DNA of 35,569 nucleotides from Streptomyces bobili. Lineage in GTDB: Bacteria > Actinomycetota > Actinomycetes > Streptomycetales > Streptomycetaceae. This document shows, one piece after another, positions 1 through 7,065 of this stretch; within the stretch, counting starts at the first letter, position 1; the number at the start of each line of letters is the position of its first letter. The notes under the pieces are model-generated. The model did no database searches and was not told the DNA's origin. It saw only the letters and a list, made by a program, of their open reading frames with translations. The position numbers and the translations under genes are program-made. The stretch covers positions 1-35,569 of the forward strand of contig NZ_MUBA01000251.1 in assembly GCF_002154575.1 (NCBI RefSeq), in the 5' to 3' direction.

Positions 1-313
1 GCCCTCTGCCCTGGAACTCGGGCAGTACCCCCCACCCCGTCTCCCAGACGGGTTCGCCCTGCCAGGACCGCTCCCAGTAGCCGATCGACCCGACGGTCTC
101 CCCGCCCTCGGCCAGCACGACCCGGTACATCCGCCCGGAGTCCAGCTCCAGATACCGCCGGTGACGGTCCGCGAGTTTCTCCGGCGTCTCCGGCCCGCCC
201 AGGCGGTCGGTCATCTCGGGGCTGTTGTTCCGCTCCAACAGCCAGAAGTCGCCCTCCCCCCAGGGCACCAACCGCACCCGCTCCGCGCCGGTCTCCGCAT
301 CAGTGACGTCCAT
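1..313 (-). CDS. GNAT-family N-acetyltransferase, N-terminal part (gene runs off the window)
   Basis: Reading the minus strand from ATG at 313 gives 104 codons without a stop up to the window edge. The product starts MDVTDAETGAERVRLVPWG and continues through a segment like EGGETVGSIGYWERSW to a terminal LPEFQGRG. The last stretch looks like the GNAT acetyl-CoA loop (R/Q-x-x-G-x-G/A) after strand beta4, and the W-G-E-G-D-F-W-L-L-E segment is the usual beta1/alpha1 entry. The substrate cannot be inferred. The family transfers acetyl from acetyl-CoA to amines; that is family knowledge. The C-terminal third, including most of the binding fold, lies outside the window. It is divergent from the small gene at 423. 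Confidence 0.75.
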   Translation of the reverse strand, partial: MDVTDAETGAERVRLVPWGEGDFWLLERNNSPEMTDRLGGPETPEKLADRHRRYLELDSGRMYRVVLAEGGETVGSIGYWERSWQGEPVWETGWGVLPEFQGRG

Positions 314-409
314 GCGGCCACCGTAGGACAGGGGTATGACATCACCCCGTTCCTTCATTCGAACGGATGAACCACCCTCAGAAACTCGCGCCTCAAAATC
401 GAACACGCG

Positions 410-415
410 TACCAT
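410..415 (+). promoter_or_regulatory. Candidate -10 element of a leaderless transcript
   Basis: TACCAT ends seven bases before the GTG at 423, and there is no Shine-Dalgarno sequence in between. This is the spacing expected if transcription starts on the start codon. No convincing -35 is visible, so this is an inference. Confidence 0.35.
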
Positions 416-422
416 TGCCGCC

Positions 423-770
423 GTGGCTAAGACCTATGACTTTCCCAGCGACCTGCGCGCCGGTCAGGAGGAGCTGCATCAGGTCCGGGCCGAGCTGTCG
501 GCCCTGCTGAAGCGGCTGCCCTGGTCGGTCGAGCCGCTGGACGGCTTCAGTGACGACGGCGGCTGGCGCAAGGTGGAGCGCCCCGCCTCCCCCGGCTGGA
601 CGGCCGACGAACAGGCCGAGGTGGAGAAGCTCCGCCGGCGCGAGCACGAACTGGCCGTGTTCGTGTCCGGTCACCGCTTCTGGGCGGAGACCGGCCCCAC
701 CGACCGCGTGGAGGCCCGCATGCGCCTCAAGCACACCCACGAGACGCCGCCACCCGGCGAGGAAGCCTAG
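423..770 (+). CDS. Small conserved-looking hypothetical protein (115 aa)
   Basis: I do not recognise a named family. The protein starts VAKTYDFPSDLRAGQEELHQ, is soluble, charged and mostly helical, and carries two short heptad-like stretches (about residues 10-30 and 60-80, the latter EQAEVEKLRRREHELAV). It has no signal peptide, membrane segment or cysteine. The frame is open upstream to an ATG at 336, but that extension is of low quality. GTG 423 is preferred because the conserved-looking protein begins there and a -10-like hexamer lies just upstream. The gene ends 40 bp before a tandem repeat tract. Function unknown. Confidence 0.65.
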   Translation: MAKTYDFPSDLRAGQEELHQVRAELSALLKRLPWSVEPLDGFSDDGGWRKVERPASPGWTADEQAEVEKLRRREHELAVFVSGHRFWAETGPTDRVEARMRLKHTHETPPPGEEA

Positions 771-810
771 CCCCGCGCCGCCCCGCCCGTCCGGCGCTTC
801 GGCCGCGCGT

Positions 811-936
811 CACCCCGGAGAAGCGGGCCTCGTCGCGCCACCCCGGAGAAGCGGGCCTCGATCGCGCCACCCCGGAGAAGCGGGCCTCGATCGCGTCACC
901 CCGAGAAGCGGGTCACCCGGAGAAGCGGGCCTCGAT
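811..936. repeat. Tandem repeat of about 29 bp derived from the 3' end of the tetR gene
   Basis: Units start at 811, 839, 868 and 897 (the last truncated to 17 bp). A fifth unit at 914 is the real gene end. Each begins CACCCCGGAGAAGCGGGCCT and most continue CGATCGCG. On the minus strand the core encodes I-E-A-R-F-S-G, the last seven residues of the TetR at 913-1593. The array therefore looks like slippage or unequal duplication of the gene's final 25-30 bp, extending past its stop codon. Spacers are not unique, so it is not a CRISPR. Confidence 0.85.
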
Positions 937-1593
937 GCCGTCGAGCAGGAAGTCGAGGCCGATCCGGAAGGTCCGGTCGGCGTCCAGGTGGGCGGCATCG
1001 CGCACCACCGTGGCCAGCGCGGGGAACCGGCCGGTGGCGAAGGTCCGCTCCAGATAGGGCCCGAGCGCCGCCTGCCAGCGCTTCTCGTCCATGCCGGTGG
1101 CCCGCTCGGCACGTCGCTCGGCGATCTCCCGGCGCACCGCGCCGATCACGTACGCGTTGACCGCGGCCACGACCGGCATGACGGCGTCCACGTCGACCCC
1201 GTCCAGCGCGGCCACCACGGCCTCCCCACCGGCCAGCGCGTGCGGCCCGAGCTGAGGCCGTCCACCCAGGAGATCGGCGAGCCATTCGTGCTCGTGAGCG
1301 GCGCGCCGAGTGCTTTCGGCAAGAGACCGGAGCGCCTCCCGCCAGCCGTCTCCGGCCGGCCGGATCTCGGCGTGGACGGCGTCGACCATCAGGTCGAGCA
1401 ACTCCTCCTTGCTCGCGATGTAGCTGTACAGCCGCATCGGCCCCACGCCCAGCGCGGCGGCGACCTTGCGCAGCGACACCGCGTCCAGGCCGTCCGCGTC
1501 GGCCAGCCGGATCGCCGCGGTCACGATCCGCTCGCGGTTCAACGGGGCCGGCACGGGTCGATTCGGCGGCTCCGGCCTCTCCCATACCAACAT
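913..1593 (-). CDS. TetR-family transcriptional regulator
   Basis: 226 aa. The N-terminal DNA-binding domain spans about residues 18-64: an ERIVTAAIRLADADG helix, then a helix-turn-helix around LRKVAAALGVGPMRLYSYIA, ending in the usual SKEELLDLMVDAV. The remainder matches the TetR_C ligand-binding type (about residues 75-226) often seen beside tetracycline- or flavin-type genes. The ATG at 1593 gives the standard short arm before the HTH. It is transcribed divergently from the FAD monooxygenase at 1682 with 88 bp between starts, which predicts repression of itself and that gene through the palindrome at 1620-1632. Its last codons are the template of the repeat array at 811-936. Ligand unknown. 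Confidence 0.9.
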   Translation of the reverse strand: MLVWERPEPPNRPVPAPLNRERIVTAAIRLADADGLDAVSLRKVAAALGVGPMRLYSYIASKEELLDLMVDAVHAEIRPAGDGWREALRSLAESTRRAAHEHEWLADLLGGRPQLGPHALAGGEAVVAALDGVDVDAVMPVVAAVNAYVIGAVRREIAERRAERATGMDEKRWQAALGPYLERTFATGRFPALATVVRDAAHLDADRTFRIGLDFLLDGIEARFSG

Positions 1594-1619
1594 GCCGCTC
1601 ACAGTACATCGCATCGATC

Positions 1620-1632
1620 GATACACTGTATC
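1620..1632. promoter_or_regulatory. Candidate TetR operator in the divergent promoter region
   Basis: GATACA-C-TGTATC is a perfect 13-bp inverted repeat in the 88-bp gap between tetR and the monooxygenase. It is flanked by ATCGATCGAT (about 1612-1621) and a further GTATCG at 1644. Position and symmetry fit a shared operator; there is no binding evidence. Confidence 0.55.
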
Positions 1633-1681
1633 GACGAGTACGGCGTATCGCCCCGTGCGGTGTACAGAAGGAGAGGCAACC

Positions 1682-2791
1682 ATGACCATCGCCATCGTCG
1701 GAGCGGGCCTCGGCGGCCTGGCCCTCGCCCGCGTACTGCACGTGCACGGCCAGGACGCCGTCGTGTACGAACGCGAATCCTCACGCCATGCGCGCGGCCA
1801 GGGCGGCATGCTCGACATCCACTCCGGCCAGCGGGCGCTGCAGGAGGCGGGACTGATCGACCAGTTCCACGAGATAGCCCGTGGTGAAGGACAGGACATG
1901 CGCCTTCTGGAGCCGGACGGCACCCTGCTGCTCCAGGAGGACACCCCCGACGACGCCCCACTCGACCGGCCCGAGGTCGACCGCGCCGACCTGCGCGACC
2001 TGCTGCTGGACTCCCTCCCCGAGGACACGGTGCGCTGGGGACACCGGTTCGCCTCCGCCGACAACGGACGGCTGCACTTCGCCGACGGGAGCAGCGCGAC
2101 GTACGACCTGCTGGTCGGCGCCGACGGCGCGTACTCCCGGGTCCGCGCGCTGCTCACCGACGCCCGCCCGGCGCACATCGGCCAGAACATCGTCGAGGTC
2201 GGCATTCCCGACGTCGACCGCACACACCCCGACCTCGCGGCGATGGTCGGACGCGGCAACTACTGGGTCCTCGGCGACGGGCTCTCCCTGGCGGCGCAGC
2301 GCAACGGCGACGGCCGCGTCCGCATCGGCCTCAGCTTCTACAACACCTCCGAGGACTGGTTCGCCACCAGCGGGATCCCGTTCGACGACCCGGCCGCCGC
2401 ACGGGCGCGGCTGATCGAGCTGCTCCCCGGCTGGGACCCACGGTTCACCGCGCTGATCGCGGCCTGTGACGACACGGTCGTGCCGCGCTCGATCACCACG
2501 CTCCCGGTCGGCCTGACCTGGCCGTCCAGGCCGGACGTCACGCTGCTCGGCGACGCCGCGCACCTGATGGCGCCGGTGGGAGAGGGCGCCAACATGGCAC
2601 TCCTCGACGGCGCCCTGCTCGCCCTCGCGCTGACCGCCCACCCGGACGACCTCCCCACCGCCGTCGCGGCGTACGAACGCGAGATGTTCGAGCGCACCAG
2701 CGCCGCCGCCCGGATGTCCGCGGCCCTCCAGGAGGTCCTGATGTCCCCGGACGCCGCCCGGAGAATGTCCGCCTTCTTCCAGCCGGGCTGA
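1682..2791 (+). CDS. FAD-dependent monooxygenase, TetX-like aromatic hydroxylase family
   Basis: 369 aa, a normal length for single-component flavin hydroxylases. The Rossmann dinucleotide motif GAGLGG is at residues 7-12, with an acidic residue at the end of the second strand (VVYERES). The middle DG-type motif is LLVGADGAYSRVR, and the FAD-ribityl motif GDAAHLMAPVGEGANMAL lies near residues 280-300. The family uses NAD(P)H and O2 to hydroxylate aromatic or polyketide substrates. The R-G-Q-G-G-M-L-D-I-H segment after strand 2 resembles TetX-type enzymes, but tetracycline degradation cannot be claimed from sequence. The start is supported by AGAAGGAGAG 8 bp upstream. A divergent TetR probably controls it. 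Confidence 0.9.
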   Translation: MTIAIVGAGLGGLALARVLHVHGQDAVVYERESSRHARGQGGMLDIHSGQRALQEAGLIDQFHEIARGEGQDMRLLEPDGTLLLQEDTPDDAPLDRPEVDRADLRDLLLDSLPEDTVRWGHRFASADNGRLHFADGSSATYDLLVGADGAYSRVRALLTDARPAHIGQNIVEVGIPDVDRTHPDLAAMVGRGNYWVLGDGLSLAAQRNGDGRVRIGLSFYNTSEDWFATSGIPFDDPAAARARLIELLPGWDPRFTALIAACDDTVVPRSITTLPVGLTWPSRPDVTLLGDAAHLMAPVGEGANMALLDGALLALALTAHPDDLPTAVAAYEREMFERTSAAARMSAALQEVLMSPDAARRMSAFFQPG

Positions 2792-2802
2792 AGGCGGCTG
2801 GG

Positions 2803-2870
2803 CGGGATGTGGCGACCGGATGTGGCGGGCCGGATGTGGCGGGCCGGATACGGCGGCCGGATACGGCGCG
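2803..2870. repeat. Short GC-rich tandem repeat, unit about 15 bp
   Basis: Four to five imperfect copies of GGCCGGATGTGGCGG or its variant GGCCGGATACGGCGG lie directly after the monooxygenase stop codon (2789-2791). Together with the array at 811-936 they bracket the tetR/monooxygenase pair. Confidence 0.75.
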
Positions 2871-2901
2871 AGGGTGACTCGGACGCGGCTGGGTGACGAG
2901 C

Positions 2902-2921
2902 GGTCGGCGGCGGCGCCGACC
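2902..2921 (+). terminator. Hairpin downstream of the monooxygenase gene
   Basis: GGTCGGCG-gcgg-CGCCGACC, a perfect 8-bp stem with a 4-base loop, followed by TTCGGGC. There is no T tract, as is usual for Streptomyces terminators. Confidence 0.5.
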
Positions 2922-2949
2922 TTCGGGCAGGCGTACACACTGTCGGACT

Positions 2950-2974
2950 TGATCACGATCAGGTGAAATTCACC
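2950..2974. promoter_or_regulatory. Two abutting palindromes upstream of the anchored Pro-rich protein gene
   Basis: TGATC-AC-GATCA (2950-2961) is immediately followed by GGTGAA-A-TTCACC (2962-2974), a perfect odd palindrome. They sit about 75-100 bp before the ATG at 3049, in an AT-richer pocket. They look like binding sites for one or two dimeric regulators; identity unknown. Confidence 0.45.
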
Positions 2975-3048
2975 GCCCTGCGGCAACCACACAACTTCTT
3001 CACCAGTCACACACCCGCAAGTCATCTTCACCACAGGGGACCAACCAC

Positions 3049-3672
3049 ATGAGCCAGCAGTACCCGCAGCAGCCGCACGACCCCAGCCAGCAGCAGCCCG
3101 GATGGGGCGGAGCCTCGACTCCACCCGGCTACGGACAGCCGCCGTTCCAGCCGTTGCCGCCGAAGAAGTCCAACGTCGGCAAGATCATCGGCCTGGGCTG
3201 TGCCGGCATCGTCGGCCTGTTCATCGCGATCGGAGTCATCTCCGCCGCCGCCACGAGCGGCGACGACTCCACGGACACCAGCAACAAGGACAAGTCCGTG
3301 GCGGCGGCCGACCGGCCGACGACCGACGCCGCCAAGAACGAGCCCGCCAAGGAGGAGCCCGCCAAGGAGGAGGCGCCCGCCGAGTCCACCAAGACGCAGG
3401 CGGAGCAGTTCCAGGCGTGCGTGGCCAAGACCGGCACCGCCACCGAGAAGACCGCCGTCAAGCACGTCACCAAGGTCACCGGCGCCGACAAGCGCAACGA
3501 CATCCTTGACGCTGCCGAGGTGTTCACCGACTTCTCCGGCGGGCTCATGGGTCCCCACCAGGGCGACGGCAAGCTCATCGCCTCCGCCTTCACCTCGTGC
3601 TACGAGTCCGACAACGGCCTGGTCACCGTGTACGACAAGGACGGCGAGATCCTCGCCAACGCCAACTACTGA
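3049..3672 (+). CDS. Membrane-anchored protein with Pro/Gln-rich cytoplasmic tail and extracytoplasmic domain
   Basis: 207 aa. Residues 1-40 are rich in Gln, Pro, Gly and Tyr (QQYPQQP-type), typical of Streptomyces membrane proteins with disordered cytosolic tails. One transmembrane helix spans about 44-67 (GKIIGLGCAGIVGLFIAIGV). A low-complexity linker with PAKEE repeats (about 98-115) follows, then an outside domain of about 90 residues with two cysteines (QACVAKTG and TSCYES) that may form a disulphide. I do not recognise the outer domain as a named family. The ATG has AGGGGA 10 bp upstream. A strong hairpin follows the stop. Function unknown. Confidence 0.8.
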   Translation: MSQQYPQQPHDPSQQQPGWGGASTPPGYGQPPFQPLPPKKSNVGKIIGLGCAGIVGLFIAIGVISAAATSGDDSTDTSNKDKSVAAADRPTTDAAKNEPAKEEPAKEEAPAESTKTQAEQFQACVAKTGTATEKTAVKHVTKVTGADKRNDILDAAEVFTDFSGGLMGPHQGDGKLIASAFTSCYESDNGLVTVYDKDGEILANANY

Positions 3673-3693
3673 TCTGGCTCCCTGGGCATGGAA

Positions 3694-3725
3694 GCGGCCC
3701 CCCGGAGACAACTCCGGAGGGCCGC
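3694..3725 (+). terminator. Strong hairpin terminator after the anchored protein gene
   Basis: GCGGCCCCCCGGAG-acaa-CTCCGGAGGGCCGC, a 14-bp stem with one mismatch, beginning 22 bp after the stop codon. It also lies beyond the 3' end of the minus-strand tRNA and could serve both directions. Confidence 0.75.
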
Positions 3726-3757
3726 GGACGCCCTGCTGGACAGGGCGTCATCCTCGG

Positions 3758-3829
<72 letters not shown>

Positions 3830-3900
3830 AGGACGAGTCGACAGCCTACATTGCCCGAGGCCGTGCCCGGCAAACCGTATCCACGGAGGGGGCTGCGCCC

Positions 3901-3952
3901 GCGGGTTCCGGGGTCCGCGGGTTCCGGGGGTTAACCCCACCCCGGATCCGGG
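3901..3952. repeat. Direct repeat and two perfect 12-bp palindromes upstream of tRNA-Val
   Basis: GCGGGTTCCGGGG occurs at 3901 and again at 3917. It is followed by the palindromes GGGGTTAACCCC (3927-3938) and CCCGGATCCGGG (3941-3952). The tract lies between the tRNA start and the DUF4097-like gene, in the shared upstream region of two divergent transcripts. Role unknown. Confidence 0.5.
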
Positions 3953-4065
3953 AGTGCGCCCGATCGTCCGGCGGCCCCCGCGTCCCTACCGTCGTAGAGG
4001 TCGGGAACAGCCGAGAACAGTGGCATTCGGGCGGGCCGCGGGGTCCGTCGCAGGGGGAGATCATC

Positions 4066-4836
4066 ATGGCCCGTTTCACCGTCCAGGTCCGTACGGTGCT
4101 CGCCGCGGGGGCCGTCGTCGCGCTCGCCGCCACCGGGACCGCCTGTTCCTCCGCCGGGGACGACGAGCATCCGGACCACCGGTCGTTCGCGCTGAAGGGC
4201 GCCGCTCTCACCGTGGACTCCGACGACTCGGCGATCGAGATCGTCGCGTCGGACGAGTACCGCGAGGGCACGGTCCAGGTCACCCGCTGGTTCGACGGCT
4301 CGGTCCTGGTGGGTGACGGGCCGGACGTCACCTGGTCGATGAAGGACGACCGGCTGGTGCTGCGCACGCACTGCTCCGGTGTGGTCGCCGACTGCGCGAC
4401 CAAGCACCGCGTCGAGGTCCCGCGCGGGGTCGCCGTCACGGTCGAGACCGACGACGGCAGTGTCCGCGCGCGGGGCTTCCGGGACGCGCTCAGCGTCCGC
4501 ACGGCCGACGGCTCGGTCCGGGTCACCGACTCCAGCGGGCCACTGGACCTGCGCTCGGACGACGGTTCGGTGCGGGCGCAGGTCTCCTCGCGCCGGGTCA
4601 GCGCGCACACGCGTGACGGCTCGATCCGCCTGGGCCTGGACGCCGTACCGGACCGGGTGGAGTCCGGCAGCGACGACGGGTCCGTGACGATCGAACTGCC
4701 GGAGGCCACCTACAAGGTGACGACCCGCACCGGGGACGGTTCGGTCGACGTGTCCGTGCCGCGTGACGACTCCAGCGAGCACGTCGTGTCCGCGCGCAGC
4801 GGCGACGGGAAAGTCACCGTGCGGAACGCGAACTAA
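4066..4836 (+). CDS. Secreted/lipoprotein-like protein with DGSV beta-repeats (DUF4097-like)
   Basis: 256 aa. An N-terminal hydrophobic signal (about 8-26) ends in ATGTAC-SSAG; Cys27 could be lipidated, although the residue at -3 is Gly, so the lipobox is weak. The mature part carries seven D-G-[SK]-[VI] turns at residues 130, 148, 166, 184, 204, 224 and 247, spaced 18-23 residues, the pattern of a right-handed beta-solenoid as in DUF4097/adhesin-like domains. Two cysteines (Cys103, Cys110) precede the repeats. GGGGGAGATCATC upstream of the ATG is a good ribosome binding site. It probably acts on the outer face of the membrane; the ligand is unknown. No partner gene is obvious, though the next gene follows in the same direction after 74 bp. 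Confidence 0.82.
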   Translation: MARFTVQVRTVLAAGAVVALAATGTACSSAGDDEHPDHRSFALKGAALTVDSDDSAIEIVASDEYREGTVQVTRWFDGSVLVGDGPDVTWSMKDDRLVLRTHCSGVVADCATKHRVEVPRGVAVTVETDDGSVRARGFRDALSVRTADGSVRVTDSSGPLDLRSDDGSVRAQVSSRRVSAHTRDGSIRLGLDAVPDRVESGSDDGSVTIELPEATYKVTTRTGDGSVDVSVPRDDSSEHVVSARSGDGKVTVRNAN

Positions 4837-4910
4837 CGCGCCCGTGTGTTCGTCATTAACCGGTGGGAGAATGACTCCGGGCAGGGCGAACCACAGCACG
4901 GGAGAGGGAT

Positions 4911-6284
4911 GTGACGGCGACACCAGCGCAGCCGTACTCGCCGTCGGAACCGCGCGCGCGTCTGCGGGTGCTCGCAGACGCCCTCGCGCTCGCCGCGCTT
5001 CCCCTGGTCGCCGTCGCCCTGTTGCCCGCCGCGTTCGCCGGCGGTGGCACCCGGCGCTGGTTCGGCGGGCGGGCGGAGAGCCAGCGGGCGGAGGCGCAGG
5101 CCGCGAAGGACGCCGCGGCGGCCGCGTTCTACGAACTGGACACCGCCCAGCGGGATCTGCGGATCTCCATCGAGACGATCACCGCGGTCGACGCCTCGCC
5201 CGCCGCCCGGCGCGCGGTCGCCGACTTCGAGGCCATCGGCCGGCGCATCGACGAGGCCAGTCACCAGTACATCCAGGCCGTCGACGCCCATGACCTGGAC
5301 CGGGACGATCTGGAGGCCGCCGCCGCCACGCAGGCGCGTGGGCAGCTGACCCGGGCGAAGGACGAGCTGGTCCGGGTCAAGGGTGAGCTGGACCGCTTCA
5401 CGGACGGCCTCGGGCCGCTCCTCGGCAAGGCGGAGACGCAGCTGGCCCGGCTGGCGCCCTCCGTGGAGCGGGCCCGTCAGGGCCTGCTGGCCGCGTCGAA
5501 CGCGCTGGACGCGGTCCGGGAGACCGGTCTGAAGGCGGACGGCCTGGCCGCCCGGCTGGCCGCGCTGGGCCCGGAGCTGACCAAGCTGAACCAGGGTGCC
5601 GGGCAGCACGGCGTGCCGGGGACCCTGGAGCGGGCCGAGCGGGTCGCCCGCGAGGCGCAGGCGGTCCGGGCGGAGGCCGAGCGGCTGCCGGAAAGAGCCG
5701 CGGAGATCGACCACCGGCTGGTGTCCCTGCGCACGCGCGCGCAGGCGCTGACGACGCGGTCGGGGCAGGTCGAGCCGATCCTGAGCGAGCTGCGCCGGCG
5801 TTTCACGGCGGCCTGCTGGCAGGACCTGCAGCACGTCCCCGACCAGTCCGTGGAGCACGTACGGCAGGCGGAGGCGAAGCTCGCCGAGGCGCAGAGCGCG
5901 CGGGACGCCCAGCGCTGGCCGGACGCGACGGCGCTGCTGTCGACGGCGCGGGCCCTGCTGAACTCCACCGACGAGGCCGTCTCGGCGGCCGGTGACCGGC
6001 TGACGCGGCTGAACGCGGTGCAGAAGGATCCGCGGCAGGAGATCGAGCGGACCAGGTTCGCGATCCGGGACGCGCAGCGGCTGGCGATGGCCGGGCGCCA
6101 CACCCCCGATCCGCGGGACGCGCGGCCGTTGGACGAGGCGGTGGCCCGCCTGGAGCGGGCGATCGCCACGCTGGAGGGCCGTCACCCGGACTACTGGCAC
6201 TTCCTGACCGAGACGGAGGCCGTCCGGCACGCGGTGTCCGATGTGGTGAGCCGTATCCGCGAGGACCGCGGCGCCGGGCACTGA
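4911..6284 (+). CDS. Large coiled-coil membrane protein of unknown function
   Basis: 457 aa from GTG, with GGGAGAGGG 6 bp upstream. One hydrophobic segment (about 20-43) is followed by more than 380 residues of Ala/Glu/Arg/Leu-rich helix with heptad patterns, for example ARGQLTRAKDELVRVKGELD and AEAQAVRAEAERLPERAAE. The predicted form is a membrane-anchored, rod-like coiled coil (TPM-like or septation-ring EzrA-like in outline only; no family motif is recognised). The C-terminal segment WHFLTETEAVRHAVSDVV is the only aromatic-rich part. No catalytic motif is visible. The upstream lipoprotein-like gene and downstream DUF4383 gene are co-directional but separated by 74 and 114 bp. Function unknown. 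Confidence 0.8.
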   Translation: MTATPAQPYSPSEPRARLRVLADALALAALPLVAVALLPAAFAGGGTRRWFGGRAESQRAEAQAAKDAAAAAFYELDTAQRDLRISIETITAVDASPAARRAVADFEAIGRRIDEASHQYIQAVDAHDLDRDDLEAAAATQARGQLTRAKDELVRVKGELDRFTDGLGPLLGKAETQLARLAPSVERARQGLLAASNALDAVRETGLKADGLAARLAALGPELTKLNQGAGQHGVPGTLERAERVAREAQAVRAEAERLPERAAEIDHRLVSLRTRAQALTTRSGQVEPILSELRRRFTAACWQDLQHVPDQSVEHVRQAEAKLAEAQSARDAQRWPDATALLSTARALLNSTDEAVSAAGDRLTRLNAVQKDPRQEIERTRFAIRDAQRLAMAGRHTPDPRDARPLDEAVARLERAIATLEGRHPDYWHFLTETEAVRHAVSDVVSRIREDRGAGH

Positions 6285-6343
6285 GCACACCGCGCACCCG
6301 GACTCTGCCGTTGCCCCCGGCGCGCACCGGGCGGATATTGGAT

Positions 6344-6363
6344 GGTGCGTACGGGTGCGTACG
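6344..6363. repeat. Perfect 10-bp direct tandem repeat in the promoter region of the DUF4383 gene
   Basis: GGTGCGTACG occurs twice head to tail, each copy ending in the palindrome CGTACG, 36 bp before the ATG at 6399. Position suggests an operator or transcription-start region. Confidence 0.5.
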
Positions 6364-6398
6364 ACTCTGCTCGCGCAGCGCTTCCAAGGGAGGCGGAG

Positions 6399-7043
6399 AT
6401 GGCGACCCACCTCATGCATTCGGGGACCCGGCAGCGGATCAGGCTGGACGACCACCTGCCCGTCGATCACCGTCTGAACACGGTCTACCGGATCGGCGCC
6501 GGCCTGATGGGCCTCGGGCTGCTGGTCTTCGGGATCTTCGGGATCATCGACCGGATCGGCTTCTTCGACACCGGCGGGGACACCGTGTGGAGCCTCAACA
6601 CCAACGGCGCGCTCAGCTGGCTGTCGGTCGCCGTCGGCCTGTTGCTGCTGGTCGGCATGGTGATCGGCGGGAACTTCGCGTCCACGCTGAACATGACCCT
6701 CGGCGTGCTCTTCGTGGCCAGCGGCTTCCTGAACATGGGCCTGCTGGAGACGGACTACAACTTCCTGGCGTTCGAGATCCAGAACTGCATGCTCAGCTTC
6801 GTGATCGGCATCCTGCTGCTGGTCTTCGGGATGTACGGCAGGGTCGGGTCGGCCCTGCCGCACGACAACCCGTACTGGCGGGCCCGTCACCCCGAACTGG
6901 CGGAGGAACGGGACCGCCATCAGGAGCGGCGGAAGCAGTTCCCGGCGGAGCACCCCGAGGCGCCCCGGATCAGGTCCCGGGAGGCGGCCCGTGAAGCGTT
7001 CGGGGAGGCCCCCCAGCACGGTCAGGACCCACCGGGGACCTGA
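6399..7043 (+). CDS. DUF4383-type four-helix membrane protein
   Basis: 214 aa. Four membrane helices lie at about 33-51, 71-89, 96-114 and 131-147, separated by short loops. A conserved-looking N-terminus DHRLNTVYRIGAG precedes helix 1, and a C-terminal cytoplasmic tail of about 60 residues is rich in Arg, Glu and His. This layout and the FGIFGIIDRIGFF/GNFASTLNMTLGVLF segments match the actinobacterial DUF4383 family, whose function is not known. ATG 6399 is chosen over the in-frame ATG at 6342 because GGGAGGCGG lies just before it and the conserved helix pattern starts after it. Its stop codon lies inside a terminator stem shared with the convergent amidase gene. Confidence 0.85.
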   Translation: MATHLMHSGTRQRIRLDDHLPVDHRLNTVYRIGAGLMGLGLLVFGIFGIIDRIGFFDTGGDTVWSLNTNGALSWLSVAVGLLLLVGMVIGGNFASTLNMTLGVLFVASGFLNMGLLETDYNFLAFEIQNCMLSFVIGILLLVFGMYGRVGSALPHDNPYWRARHPELAEERDRHQERRKQFPAEHPEAPRIRSREAAREAFGEAPQHGQDPPGT

Positions 7044-7065
7044 CCGGGCGCCGCGCCCGTCAGGT
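7038..7065. terminator. Bidirectional terminator containing both stop codons
   Basis: ACCTGAC-c-GGGCG-ccg-CGCCC-GTCAGGT forms a 7+5 bp stem with a one-base bulge. The TGA of the DUF4383 gene (7041-7043) and the TGA of the amidase gene (7062-7060 on minus) sit symmetrically in the two arms. Confidence 0.7.

Noticed and set aside
811..936. Possible small CRISPR array
   Set aside because: Units abut with no unique spacers and derive from the end of the tetR coding sequence; it is a simple tandem duplication.
1682..2791. Tetracycline-inactivating TetX
   Set aside because: The fold and motifs fit the wider flavin hydroxylase family; residues that define tetracycline binding cannot be judged by eye.
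4833..7019. 728-residue open frame on the minus strand opposite the coiled-coil and DUF4383 genes
   Set aside because: Arg/Gln/Val-rich shadow of two good plus-strand genes that have ribosome binding sites.
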